Translations under genes and position numbers: made by a program
Notes under the pieces: generated by a model
Databases searched by the model: none
Told to the model about the DNA's origin: nothing
Seen by the model: only the letters and a program-made list of their open reading frames with translations
IMG/VR virus record: IMGVR_UViG_3300009155_000321
Coordinates: 1-21,233 of that record
Length of the DNA stretch: 21,233 nt
Source: a virus
Direction: 5' to 3' (one strand)
Shown here: piece after piece, positions 12,701 to 20,222 of the stretch
Layout: each line of letters opens with the position of its first letter
Position numbering within the stretch: the first letter of the stretch is position 1

Positions 12701-12841
12701 ATGTCAAAATCTTTTTTAGATGAACTTCGAATACAAGTAGAAGAAGCTGCCAGTATGGGGTTTTTTCTTTTAGTAGTAAGCCTCCTAATAGCAATCGCAA
12801 TGATTGTACTAGGAGGAGTCTTCTTACTTACTAGACGGTAA
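12701..12841 (+). CDS. 46-residue single-pass membrane protein
   Basis: A small frame from ATG 12701 to TAA 12839-12841. It has an 18-residue charged amphipathic start (MSKSFLDELRIQVEEAAS), one strongly hydrophobic segment (about 19-43) and a terminal RR. The layout resembles a holin accessory, pinholin or other phage micro-membrane protein. It begins 2 nt after the previous stop. Its 3' end overlaps the convergent Sm-like gene by 18 nt, and a long hairpin (12781-12816) is encoded inside it. Confidence 0.72.
   Translation: MSKSFLDELRIQVEEAASMGFFLLVVSLLIAIAMIVLGGVFLLTRR
12781..12816. terminator. Long nested hairpin at the convergent gene junction
   Basis: CCTCCTA (12781-12787) pairs with TAGGAGG (12810-12816). 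Inside it GCAATC (12791-12796) pairs with GATTGT (12802-12807, one G-U) around a GCAAT loop. For the minus strand the hairpin begins 7 nt after the stop codon of the Sm-like gene. For the plus strand it lies in the last codons of the 46-residue gene, followed by a T-rich stretch. Neither side has a long T-tract, so it may be an mRNA 3'-end stabiliser or a weak bidirectional terminator. Confidence 0.5.
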
Positions 12842-13138
12842 ATTGCCAGTCACAATTTGAATCCCCGATTCAAAGATTGAATTATATTGATTCAACACAT
12901 CGTCTGCTAATTCTGCAGTCCATACTAAAGACTTTTTATAAATCTCTATACTATGGTCTGCAGTATATGCAGCATATGGAATCAAAGCCATCGAATGTTG
13001 ATCAGGGGTTGATTTCGAAGAAACCAACATAACAGCACATGGTTTGTCAACCGTGATTCTGTCATCATGTGGTCCCGATGGCTTCATATCACCAATCACT
13101 TCCTCGCCTGTGACGAGTTTAATTACTTTAATTGTCAT
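12824..13138 (-). CDS. Small phage protein with Sm-like appearance
   Basis: A 104-residue protein beginning MTIKVIKLVTGEEVIGDM. The opening pattern V-x-K-L-x-T-G-E-E-V-I, then ITVDKP, LIPYAAYT and a final GIQIVTGNLPSSK, occurs in many cyanophage hypothetical proteins and looks like the short five-strand Sm/LSm barrel. If so, it could bind RNA; this is inference from pattern only. AAGGA precedes the ATG. It follows the DUF3563-like gene (14-nt gap) and is the last gene of the hsp20 group, ending in a convergent overlap with the late operon. Confidence 0.7.
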   Translation of the reverse strand: MTIKVIKLVTGEEVIGDMKPSGPHDDRITVDKPCAVMLVSSKSTPDQHSMALIPYAAYTADHSIEIYKKSLVWTAELADDVLNQYNSIFESGIQIVTGNLPSSK

Positions 13139-13152
13139 TACATATCCTTAAT

Positions 13153-13317
13153 TTAAATATAATATATATGCTTATTCATTTTTGAATTATACTCTAAAGT
13201 TAGTCTCTCTACATCACCAGGATGTGAAGGATTACGGGCAATAATATATTCTTCTAGATCAGAACCGTAACTTTTTTTAAAGACTGAGGTAAGTAATTGC
13301 TTGATATATTTTATCAT
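13153..13317 (-). CDS. 54-residue DUF3563-like protein
   Basis: A small frame from ATG at 13317, overlapping the hsp20 stop by one base (TAATG), to TAA at 13153. It begins MIKYIKQLLTSVFKKSYGS; the second half, LEEYIIARNPSHPGDVERL (21-39), matches the pattern of DUF3563 proteins (an E-x-Y-L...D-x-x-D-L-E-R core). The N-terminal helix is basic and amphipathic. The function of that family is unknown. It is translationally coupled to Hsp20. Confidence 0.75.
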   Translation of the reverse strand: MIKYIKQLLTSVFKKSYGSDLEEYIIARNPSHPGDVERLTLEYNSKMNKHIYYI

Positions 13318-13829
13318 TATAGATTCCTTTCCAAAGGATCTTCTGTTAGCAATTGGGCTTTTCCGGTTTTAGAGGGTGTATCTTCTTGAACATCTTTAAC
13401 CTCAATTTTCTTGGGTTTCTTATGTTCTGGAATTATGCGTTCCAAGAAGATTTTTAGCATGCCATTTAACATAGCTGCATCTTTTACTTCAACTGTGTCA
13501 TCTAAAGCAAATGATCTAGTAAAGTTTCTACCTGCAATTCCTTTAAACAGGAATGTATCAGTATCATCTGTGCTTTGTACATTACCCTTTACAAGCATTT
13601 TACCATCAGCCAATTCAATCTCAATGTCTTGCTTAGCAAAGCCAGCGACAGCCAGTTCAATAACATACGTGTTATCGCCTGTTTTCTTGATATTGTATGG
13701 AGGATAGTTGGGAATGTTTTTTGTCAGGTCATCGTGCATCTTTGCGATGCGATTGAATTGATCATCGAAACCGATAAAGAATTTATCGAAGTCTTTGAAG
13801 CCTGGACCGAATACAGATAAGTGTGTCAT
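13317..13829 (-). CDS. Small heat-shock protein (Hsp20/IbpA-like)
   Basis: A 170-residue ATP-independent chaperone that holds unfolding proteins. The alpha-crystallin domain (about 45-145) contains NYPPYNIKKTGDNTYVIEL-type entry strands, AVAGF, GRNFTRSFALDD and the terminal block ERIIPEHKKPKKIEV, close to bacterial IbpA. A charged tail (about 146-170) extends past it. Hsp20 genes are a recurrent feature of cyanophage and related T4-like genomes, where they are proposed to help virion protein folding. AGGAG lies before the ATG. It leads the group hsp20, DUF3563-like, Sm-like gene. No clear promoter is visible in the 107-nt spacer 13830-13936, which holds only short hairpins (e.g. TCCCA/TGGGA near 13917-13930). 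Confidence 0.93.
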   Translation of the reverse strand: MTHLSVFGPGFKDFDKFFIGFDDQFNRIAKMHDDLTKNIPNYPPYNIKKTGDNTYVIELAVAGFAKQDIEIELADGKMLVKGNVQSTDDTDTFLFKGIAGRNFTRSFALDDTVEVKDAAMLNGMLKIFLERIIPEHKKPKKIEVKDVQEDTPSKTGKAQLLTEDPLERNL

Positions 13830-13936
13830 AGTTTTCTCCTATTAAGCGAGTTAAAAATTACTACCCTTGCGGCGTAGCGTAGTGACGGTTTTATTGGGAT
13901 CCGCCAACCCTCGTCCATCCCATCCCTGGGATAAAA

Positions 13937-14371
13937 TTATTTATTACTAGTGTTTAACTTTTTCTTACCAATGTTATACTTTGTTTCCAATTTCCAATCA
14001 TCTTTCTCCTTATGAGAAATGACTTTAATTTGGGACAAAGGAGCATAGTCTGTAAAATTCTCAGCATTACTAATAACTATCAAACCCCAATCTACTAGTA
14101 ATTTTGCGATTGTGTTTCTTCGTTGTAAATCGTTTTCTGATAGGTCAGCGGTCTTTCCATCCAAAGCAAAAAGCTCTTTAAAATGCACAATAAAATATCT
14201 ACCCTGTTTGTGTAGTATGTGGCATGATTGATATAGAGTTTTGTCCTTCCTAGAAGCGACACCTATACGTGTTAGAGTTTCTCTTACTTTTAAAAAATCG
14301 TCTGGTTCAGATAGTACTACTTCCAAAGGGACATATCCCGGGAAGTTAATGTGTATGATATCAGTACTCAT
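13937..14371 (-). CDS. regA: RegA translational repressor
   Basis: RegA binds the ribosome-binding regions of many early phage mRNAs and blocks translation. The match to T4 RegA is clear: DFLKVRETLTRIG, KDKTLYQSCHILHKQG, YFIVHFKELFALDG and RRNTIAKLLVDWG in order, over most of the protein. From the ATG at 14371 it has 144 residues (T4: 122), with a slightly longer start and a basic C-terminal tail. I chose this ATG because a GGTGGAAAG ribosome site precedes it; the alternative GTG at 14380 adds three residues. It overlaps the gp62 gene by 11 nt and closes the clamp-loader run. In T4 regA lies directly before gene 43; here another 3 kb intervene. Confidence 0.95.
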   Translation of the reverse strand: MSTDIIHINFPGYVPLEVVLSEPDDFLKVRETLTRIGVASRKDKTLYQSCHILHKQGRYFIVHFKELFALDGKTADLSENDLQRRNTIAKLLVDWGLIVISNAENFTDYAPLSQIKVISHKEKDDWKLETKYNIGKKKLNTSNK

Positions 14372-14804
14372 TCTTTCCACCTTTTGTTATTCTTCTTTTC
14401 ATTTCATCAATAATCGAATCGTTTAGAAGTGGGAGTACTTGTTTGGCTTTTTCTGTGCTGTAACCATAGTATTCTTTTATGACTTCCAAATCATCGATTT
14501 TCTCAGCCTTGATCCATTTATTAAATCTTTTCTTAGGCCTAATGATATTTATTAAAAAATGAAATTGAAGAATTTTGTCCAGGTGGGGACGAGAATTCAT
14601 TTCGTTTGCGGGGATTACTGTATCGTGACCATATGATAAACCCTTATTAATGATAAAGGGATTATACTGTTTTTCCGACCAATCGTCAACTATCAGATTA
14701 TCTTTGCTATAATGTATAGCATTGATAAAATCAAACGGCGTTATTGCTGGAGCTTTGTATGGTTCAATCTCAGGCTTTACTACAGGGGTTCCGAATAGGC
14801 TCAT
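14361..14804 (-). CDS. 62: Clamp loader small subunit (gp62-like)
   Basis: A 147-residue protein matching the cyanophage-type gp62: ITPFDFINAI near the start, YNPFIINKGLSY (about 47-58), a central ANEMNSRPHLDKILQFHFLIN and RPKKRFNKW, then EYYGYSTEKAKQVLPLL. gp62 joins four gp44 subunits to load gp45 clamps on DNA. It is shorter than T4 gp62 (187 residues), as in cyanophage relatives. It overlaps the upstream membrane-protein gene by 4 nt (ATGA) and regA by 11 nt. The call rests on pattern and position between gp44 and regA. Confidence 0.9.
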   Translation of the reverse strand: MSLFGTPVVKPEIEPYKAPAITPFDFINAIHYSKDNLIVDDWSEKQYNPFIINKGLSYGHDTVIPANEMNSRPHLDKILQFHFLINIIRPKKRFNKWIKAEKIDDLEVIKEYYGYSTEKAKQVLPLLNDSIIDEMKRRITKGGKNEY

Positions 14805-15088
14805 AACACCATCCTTAGTAATCCTATAGAATCAATGGTTACTAGGAGCATATAGTTAGCCAGCATACCAAATGATTTCCTAGTGTAAGCAGCCCAAGCG
14901 TACATAGCACAACCCACAATCCATATAGGATAAAGAACAAATAGGGGTGGATTTGGTACCGTGGATGCCATCGTAATAGAACACCCGATAGATATAGCCC
15001 AAGCAAACAACTCAATAAAAAAACGAAACCTATTACTAGTATAATCATTGCGAATCCAATCAAAGGTGGGTCTAAATAACTCTATCAT
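14801..15088 (-). CDS. Small membrane protein between gp44 and gp62
   Basis: A 95-residue protein with about three hydrophobic segments (near 23-42, 48-68 and 74-94) and a polar start (MIELFRPTFDWIRNDYTSNR). No family recognised. It is placed between the two clamp-loader subunits with ATGA-type overlaps on both sides, so it is made together with them. It may anchor replication at the membrane or be unrelated; the sequence does not decide. Confidence 0.75.
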   Translation of the reverse strand: MIELFRPTFDWIRNDYTSNRFRFFIELFAWAISIGCSITMASTVPNPPLFVLYPIWIVGCAMYAWAAYTRKSFGMLANYMLLVTIDSIGLLRMVL

Positions 15089-16026
15089 TTGAATTCCACC
15101 GCAGCCATGATCTCAGTCAAACACGCTACTAGATTAATTTCTTGATCTGCGCAGAATGCTGCCTTGTACTGATAATCTGCAAGCAGAAGAACTAATTGAG
15201 GAACCTGTTGGACATGATCTGTTAATGTATCATACAGTTTTCTAAAGATCGTACCAGGATCATTATCTAAGTTATTAACAACCCATGTTCGCATCTTCTT
15301 CCAATCGCCATCTTTAAGCGATGCAATTAATTCTTGCATATTGGATTCGTTAAGGCTTACAAAAATACCCTCATCAATTCTACCCGATGCTGCATATCTT
15401 TGTAGCTCATTTAATACCCGACGATAATCAGGAAAATGTTTCTCAATTACCTTTGCAATAACTTTACCATCTGCTTCTATCTTTTCGATAGACATGATTT
15501 CATTCACACGCTTGAAGAATGCAGATGCAATCTTAGGCTTCTCTGCTTTAGGAAGTTTAAATTCAATGACCGCAGTTCTAGAATGAAGCGGAGGAATGAT
15601 TCTATTCTTAAAGTTACAAGTTAAGATGAACCGACAGTTTGCTGAGAATTCTTCTATAAATGCTCGTAATGCAGGTTGTGTAGAATTAGGATTCAAATAA
15701 TCTGCCTCGTCTAAAATAACAACCTTTGGCTTACCACTGAATGATACAGTGGATGCAAACTGTTTAATCTTAGTGCGAAGAACATCAATGCCCGATTCTT
15801 CTGAACCGTTAATGATGATATAATCTGTTTCTAACTCTTCACATAGTGCTCGGGCAACTGTGGTCTTGCCCATACCTGCGCCACCGCAAAGTAGCATATT
15901 TTGAATCTCACCTTTGGCAACCATCTCTTGAAAGATAGACTTTTGATCCGCAGGTAAAATACAATCTTCTAGTTTGCGTGGCCGATACTTTTCAACCCAC
16001 AAAAATTCATTTTCACGATAATCCAT
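15085..16026 (-). CDS. 44: Clamp loader ATPase large subunit (gp44-like)
   Basis: A 313-residue AAA+ ATPase that opens and closes the gp45 clamp around primer-template DNA. WVEKYRPRKLEDCILP (10-25) is the typical clamp-loader start. Walker A GGAGMGKTT (48-56), Walker B VVILDEAD (102-109), sensor LTCNFKNRI (135-143) and the SRT arginine-finger motif (149-151) follow. T4 gp44 has 319 residues. GAGG lies 7 nt before the ATG. The 28-nt gap to the upstream 60-residue gene is one of the few spacers in this operon. Confidence 0.97.
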   Translation of the reverse strand: MDYRENEFLWVEKYRPRKLEDCILPADQKSIFQEMVAKGEIQNMLLCGGAGMGKTTVARALCEELETDYIIINGSEESGIDVLRTKIKQFASTVSFSGKPKVVILDEADYLNPNSTQPALRAFIEEFSANCRFILTCNFKNRIIPPLHSRTAVIEFKLPKAEKPKIASAFFKRVNEIMSIEKIEADGKVIAKVIEKHFPDYRRVLNELQRYAASGRIDEGIFVSLNESNMQELIASLKDGDWKKMRTWVVNNLDNDPGTIFRKLYDTLTDHVQQVPQLVLLLADYQYKAAFCADQEINLVACLTEIMAAVEFK

Positions 16027-16054
16027 AATAACCTCATAATATAATAAATCAATT

Positions 16055-16237
16055 TCAGGGAAGTCTTACTTCTTTAACATCTTGAAGTTCTTTAATACGA
16101 TTTTCTAATACACCAATTGCTGTATTGAAATGCCCTGTACCTTCTTCCAAAGGATTAAAGTAAAATCGTTTAAGTGTTTCTACTTCTGTTTGAAGTACTG
16201 CAACATATTCATCTCTAGTTGTATTAAATGGTTTCAT
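16055..16237 (-). CDS. 60-residue coiled-coil protein downstream of gp45
   Basis: A small, mostly helical protein (MKPFNTTRDEYVAVLQTEVE..., ending KEVRLP). The pattern DEYV-x-x-L-x-x-E-x-x-x-L and the central GTGHFNTAI suggest two helices linked by a turn. Comparable small ORFs follow gp45 in some cyanophages (recollection). The ATG at 16237 begins 1 nt after the gp45 stop; the longer frame reaching 16351 would overlap gp45 fully and is rejected. Function unknown. Confidence 0.75.
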   Translation of the reverse strand: MKPFNTTRDEYVAVLQTEVETLKRFYFNPLEEGTGHFNTAIGVLENRIKELQDVKEVRLP

Positions 16238-16238
16238 A

Positions 16239-16895
16239 TCACACCACCGAATCAGGTTCCATTGCGATAAAATATTCCAATGCTTTTGTAGCATGTTTAA
16301 AATGGAATGCTTTCTTTTTAGAAATTGTAACTGTATAAGCATCAGGAACAATCTTAAAGTTTTCTACTGCCATATGGCAATCAAAACTATGTTCGCTCTT
16401 ACCAATAATTTTCTTATAGGTATTTGCAGTATCATTTTTCTTATCACCGATAGTCAAATTAACATCTCCACCCTTACCAGAAATTGTGATAGTAGGTGCA
16501 CCCGTAATAGCAGCTGCTTTAATAATCATACCAACATCATCTGAGGTCAAGCTAAACTGATAATGATTATCTACTTCAATACTCTTGTCCGGAGCTGCTA
16601 CAATAACAGTAGGGCTAGAATAAAAATACTCAAACTTACCATTGTCTTTTGAGATGGTCAAACTCTTTTCACCGAATTCAACATTCTGATTCTCCATCAA
16701 TGTTAGCAAAGCCAACAAAGAATTTAAATCATATACTGCGACTTCTGTTGGAAAGTCTTCTGCTACATCTGCTTTCGCAAAAATATTCTTAGCAGTACTA
16801 ATTGTGGACAATGTCTTGCCCTTGCGAATCAAAATGTTACTATTGATCGCAGCAAAGTTCTTTAGAACTTGGATCGTTTCATTACTAAATTGCAT
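16239..16895 (-). CDS. 45: Sliding clamp (gp45-like)
   Basis: The 218-residue processivity clamp forms a trimeric ring that tethers gp43; in T4 it also activates late transcription with gp33 and gp55. The start (MQFSNETIQVLKNFAAINSNILIRKGKTLSTIS) and the block FPTEVAVYDLNSLLALL are diagnostic of gp45, followed by a second clamp domain ending KALEYFIAMEPDS. T4 gp45 has 228 residues. The role in late transcription agrees with the TATAAATA motifs in this window. The gene overlaps the preceding DUF3310-like gene by one base. Confidence 0.96.
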   Translation of the reverse strand: MQFSNETIQVLKNFAAINSNILIRKGKTLSTISTAKNIFAKADVAEDFPTEVAVYDLNSLLALLTLMENQNVEFGEKSLTISKDNGKFEYFYSSPTVIVAAPDKSIEVDNHYQFSLTSDDVGMIIKAAAITGAPTITISGKGGDVNLTIGDKKNDTANTYKKIIGKSEHSFDCHMAVENFKIVPDAYTVTISKKKAFHFKHATKALEYFIAMEPDSVV

Positions 16896-17173
16896 TATTT
16901 AATCTCCTTGGTTTCAATGTCATGCGTATATAAAAGCATTAATGCATAGTGTAACACCTTTAGTACGTCTTGTCTATTCCTTCCGGCTTTCTTTCCGTAT
17001 CTTTGGGCATACTTAATTATATTCCCAACCGTAAAGCCTACGCCGTGACCTGCATCAATTACGAATTCGGTTGTTTGGAATTTATTTTGCGAATAATGTT
17101 CGCCATATGTTTTGTCAATGTACTCTTTAAGTTCTTTTAAAAGAGTTTCTTCATTATATTTGTATTCTGTCAT
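16895..17173 (-). CDS. DUF3310-like small protein
   Basis: A 92-residue protein. The part GNIIKYAQRYGKKAGRNRQDVLKVLHYALMLL (about 51-82) follows the pattern (N-x-I-K-Y-x-x-R-x-G-K-K...D-L-x-K-x-x-H-Y) of DUF3310, a phage family often annotated as a nucleotide kinase without direct proof. It lies between the glycosyltransferase-like gene (4-nt ATGA overlap) and gp45 (1-nt overlap), linking the sugar cluster to the replication genes. Confidence 0.75.
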   Translation of the reverse strand: MTEYKYNEETLLKELKEYIDKTYGEHYSQNKFQTTEFVIDAGHGVGFTVGNIIKYAQRYGKKAGRNRQDVLKVLHYALMLLYTHDIETKEIK

Positions 17174-18009
17174 TTTACACTTTCAAATTTCTGTTGATGT
17201 AATTTTATTCTATCTTTCCAATATTCCAATGTCACCATATCTCTATTTAGTTCAAGCACAGGTAAAGAATTAATATCCTTACACACGTTCCAATCAGTTA
17301 TAATAATAGCACCCATCTCTTGATATAAAGGATCTAAATCAGAAGTCATTACTATAGGTATACTATTACACACAATCGATTCTACAAATCTATGAGAATC
17401 TAATGCGTTACCTCGAGGACAGCAAGAATACTTAGATATAGATAGTAATGTTAGAAAATGACTATAACTTATTCTATCTTTTAAATTTAAAATGCCGTCG
17501 CCATATAAATTATTTAAATCTGATCTACTATTATGAGTATCTCCAAATGGAGTTATAACTAAAGGTATAATTTTTTCTACAGGCAAATCTATATAGTCCA
17601 AAAAACTATTAGGTCTTTTATCCCCTAGTTCAGTAAACCCCATTGGTATTTGTAAAAATCTTTCGTCATATTTTTTAAAATTATGTCCAGACCAGCTTAC
17701 AACTTTGGTTTGTAAAATGCGATTTACTGTTGAATCATTTAAAAGCCTATCAGCATTACCTGTTAATAAATGGTAAGGTACAGATATATTTGCAAGTATA
17801 TCTACACATTGATCTAACAAATCTGCATTAACAAATATAGTATCATATGGTTCTACTTTAGTCCAACCAATTGGTTTATTGTGCGCAACAGTAACACCCC
17901 ATCCTTTATAGTAATCTACAGAATGGTCTAATATATAATCTGCAAGAGCGGGTAAACTATTATATCTAATATAACTAAATTTACCGCCCTCGATATAATA
18001 CTGATTCAT
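17170..18009 (-). CDS. Glycosyltransferase-like protein (exostosin/GT47-like C-terminus)
   Basis: A 279-residue protein. The segment CPRGNALDSHRFVESIVCNS (197-216) followed by IPIVMTSDLDPLY matches the donor-binding motif of exostosin-like glycosyltransferases (PxGxxxDxHRxxEAlxxGxIPIV). The N-terminal part is not clearly alignable but fits one Rossmann-like GT-B half. Such enzymes add sugars to surface polysaccharides or proteins. No signal or membrane segment is visible, so it probably acts in the cytoplasm. It overlaps its upstream neighbour (1 nt) and downstream neighbour (4 nt). Donor and acceptor unknown. Confidence 0.78.
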   Translation of the reverse strand: MNQYYIEGGKFSYIRYNSLPALADYILDHSVDYYKGWGVTVAHNKPIGWTKVEPYDTIFVNADLLDQCVDILANISVPYHLLTGNADRLLNDSTVNRILQTKVVSWSGHNFKKYDERFLQIPMGFTELGDKRPNSFLDYIDLPVEKIIPLVITPFGDTHNSRSDLNNLYGDGILNLKDRISYSHFLTLLSISKYSCCPRGNALDSHRFVESIVCNSIPIVMTSDLDPLYQEMGAIIITDWNVCKDINSLPVLELNRDMVTLEYWKDRIKLHQQKFESVK

Positions 18010-19211
18010 TAATACCTAGACTTTCGTTCAACAATAATAGCCGGGCGTCCGCTGAATACTGCTCTATGATATGCGTCTTCAAAATCATTACCTGTGACAG
18101 GATCATATACGGGGATACTAACAGCAGCTTTAAACATATTTGTAAAGTCTTGTGTATGTGTAATACCTGAATAGAATGGTCCTGCATCTGCAGTAACAGC
18201 TCTAATAATTACTGGTACTTTATATTCGCCATGTGATATACGTTCAATCTTATCAATATGGTTTACAATAGCATCCATTGCAACTAGAATAAAATCATGT
18301 CGTTCAATATATAGTACAGGTTTATATCCTTCAAAACTCATACCTATACAAAGTCCTGCCATTAAATTTTCAGCAACAGGTGTTTCCAATTTCTGATTAT
18401 CTGGTACATTCTTCAATGTACCCATGGCATTTCCACCTGGGGCATTGTTAACATTATACCCAACAAAGATAAAACCTTCATTGCCTAACTCTGTCATAAC
18501 CTTTGTTGCTGTTTCTTTATAACTTAAATTAGATGTAGTAGTTGCAGGATAAGATATTTCGGGCAACTTTGGAAAGTAATCATCATCTGTTTTCTTAACA
18601 GCTTTAGACAAATCAATCATGCCAGGTTTTCTTGCATGTGGATATGTAATGTTATAGTAGTACTTAATTACAGAGGGCGAATTCCAAACATAATCTGCTT
18701 GCTTGCCCCAGCGCTCTTCATTAGAAGCTTCTACAGAACGGTTATTATTTTCAATAACAAATTTACAAGGTAAATCCCAACCATCTACATAGCGAATTGC
18801 CTCATATGTATGACCGTTGTCTTCTGTGCCATCGCCAATAAAACACCATACCTTTTTGTCTGAGCCTTTACGCTTTAGTGCCCAAGCAATACCTGCAGCA
18901 ATAGCAGGGGTACCGCCAATAATAGCAGAACAAAAAAAGTTTCTATCGCGATCATAGATAAACATACTACGACCATTTAAAATTCTATCCTCAACAACCT
19001 CCGGAGGAATACCATGAAGCAAAGCATGATAATGACTACGATGATTAGAAATAACATAGTCACCTTCTTTAATATCTTTGAAAATATCAATTAGTTCTTT
19101 TTCATTTCCGCCAGATAGATGAAACAGAAAAGGTAGCTTATTATCTAAATATAATTCTCCGATTCTATCTTCAAAAGCAATAAGCTCTTGTTCTGTCCAA
19201 GTCTTTCTCAT
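18009..19211 (-). CDS. Fused E1-alpha/E1-beta thiamine-diphosphate enzyme
   Basis: This 400-residue protein joins two halves of 2-oxoacid dehydrogenase E1/transketolase-type enzymes. Residues about 1-215 look like E1 alpha: SHYHALLHGIPPEVV (59-73), a GRSM segment (80-83), IIGGTPAIAAGIAWALK (97-113) and the thiamine-diphosphate motif GDG (126-128) ... NN (155-156). Residues about 235-398 look like the E1 beta pyrimidine domain: LETPVAENLMAGLCIGMSFE (275-294) with the cofactor-activating glutamate E281, and DAIVNHIDKI. The C-terminal transketolase domain of about 120 residues is absent. The reaction is unknown; a carbon-carbon bond-forming or 2-oxoacid-decarboxylating step on a sugar or short acid is likely. 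The spacer to the dehydrogenase gene is 2 nt. Confidence 0.88.
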   Translation of the reverse strand: MRKTWTEQELIAFEDRIGELYLDNKLPFLFHLSGGNEKELIDIFKDIKEGDYVISNHRSHYHALLHGIPPEVVEDRILNGRSMFIYDRDRNFFCSAIIGGTPAIAAGIAWALKRKGSDKKVWCFIGDGTEDNGHTYEAIRYVDGWDLPCKFVIENNNRSVEASNEERWGKQADYVWNSPSVIKYYYNITYPHARKPGMIDLSKAVKKTDDDYFPKLPEISYPATTTSNLSYKETATKVMTELGNEGFIFVGYNVNNAPGGNAMGTLKNVPDNQKLETPVAENLMAGLCIGMSFEGYKPVLYIERHDFILVAMDAIVNHIDKIERISHGEYKVPVIIRAVTADAGPFYSGITHTQDFTNMFKAAVSIPVYDPVTGNDFEDAYHRAVFSGRPAIIVERKSRY

Positions 19212-19213
19212 TC

Positions 19214-20221
19214 TTACTCCTTAAAATTAATAACTATTCTACCGGCTTCTCCATTTCTCATCATTGAGAAGCCTTCATTTATTTTATTCAATCCTATAGT
19301 ATGTGTAACTAATTTGTTTGCCATACTTAAATTATTTTTGACATGCTTTACAATATTTGGAAGATCTACATCAGGTACAAAATTGCCACCATCTGAACTA
19401 AATATTTTAATCCCGTCAAATATAGATAGTGCATTTTTCAATACTAAATCTGTTCCTATTCTAGGCTGACCCACAAGTATCAAAGAACCTTTCTTTTTAA
19501 TTAAAGAAAATCCTTTAGAGATAACATCCACATTTCCTGTAGTATCTACAACATAATCATATTTGTCCGTACTTAAATTATCCAATGTAGAAAATGCTGC
19601 GCCAAATTCTTTAACATATGCTTCTTTAGATTCATATTTGTCTACTACAACTACACTAGTATTATATAATACTTTTAGCCAGAATGCAATAGTTAAACCT
19701 AGTCCTCCAGCTCCAGTGATCAAAACAGATGAATCAGGTTTGATGTCCGATTTAACTATACCATATGCTGTAGATAAAGCACATCCCATCAATGGATATA
19801 AGTTTGTTAAATCGGAATCAAAATCAACTTTGGTTACTCTATTTTCAGCAACAATAGTTTGTTCTGCGAATGTAGTAACAGGCCCCGATCCTACTATACC
19901 CAATTTACTAAAATATTTTCCACCAAAGCAATCACAGCCGCTTCCAACTTTCCAATGTAATACTACATAGTCTCCGACTTTTACTGTAGTAACATCTTCA
20001 CCAAATGCAATAACTTGACCAAAACCTTCGTGCCCCATAAAATGAGGTAGGTATTTATCCTGCCCCTTTACTGCATCTATCTCATTAATTTGTGCGCCAC
20101 ATAAACCTGAGGTAATCATCTTTACAAGAACTTGACCTTTGCTTGGTTGTTCTGTACTGAATGTTTCTAGGGATAGAGGTTTATAGTGTTCTCGTAACAC
20201 TGCTGCTTTAAATTGTGCCAT
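19214..20221 (-). CDS. Zinc-dependent medium-chain alcohol dehydrogenase family protein
   Basis: A 335-residue NAD(P)H-dependent oxidoreductase. From the ATG at 20221, residue C41 (SGLCGAQ), H64-E65 (GHEGFG) and C147 (MGCALSTAYG) fit the catalytic zinc ligands, and GAGGLG (170-175) is the Rossmann loop. D194 after the second strand (VVVDK) favours NAD. Only two cysteines (C96, C98) remain in the structural-zinc lobe, so that site is probably lost. The ATG at 20221 is chosen because it begins 1 nt after the kinase stop with GGAAG upstream; a longer frame to 20278 would overlap the kinase gene. Likely an oxidoreductase for a sugar or polyol; substrate unknown. Confidence 0.9.
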   Translation of the reverse strand: MAQFKAAVLREHYKPLSLETFSTEQPSKGQVLVKMITSGLCGAQINEIDAVKGQDKYLPHFMGHEGFGQVIAFGEDVTTVKVGDYVVLHWKVGSGCDCFGGKYFSKLGIVGSGPVTTFAEQTIVAENRVTKVDFDSDLTNLYPLMGCALSTAYGIVKSDIKPDSSVLITGAGGLGLTIAFWLKVLYNTSVVVVDKYESKEAYVKEFGAAFSTLDNLSTDKYDYVVDTTGNVDVISKGFSLIKKKGSLILVGQPRIGTDLVLKNALSIFDGIKIFSSDGGNFVPDVDLPNIVKHVKNNLSMANKLVTHTIGLNKINEGFSMMRNGEAGRIVINFKE

Positions 20222-20222
20222 A

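Noticed and set aside
13853-13890. Terminator between regA and hsp20
   Set aside because: ACTAC/GTAGT with a following short T-run is weak (5 bp, large loop), so it is not listed as a terminator.
16055-16351. Longer 98-codon form of the small gene after gp45
   Set aside because: The extra N-terminus is out-of-frame reading of gp45; the ATG at 16237, 1 nt after the gp45 stop, fits the local pattern.
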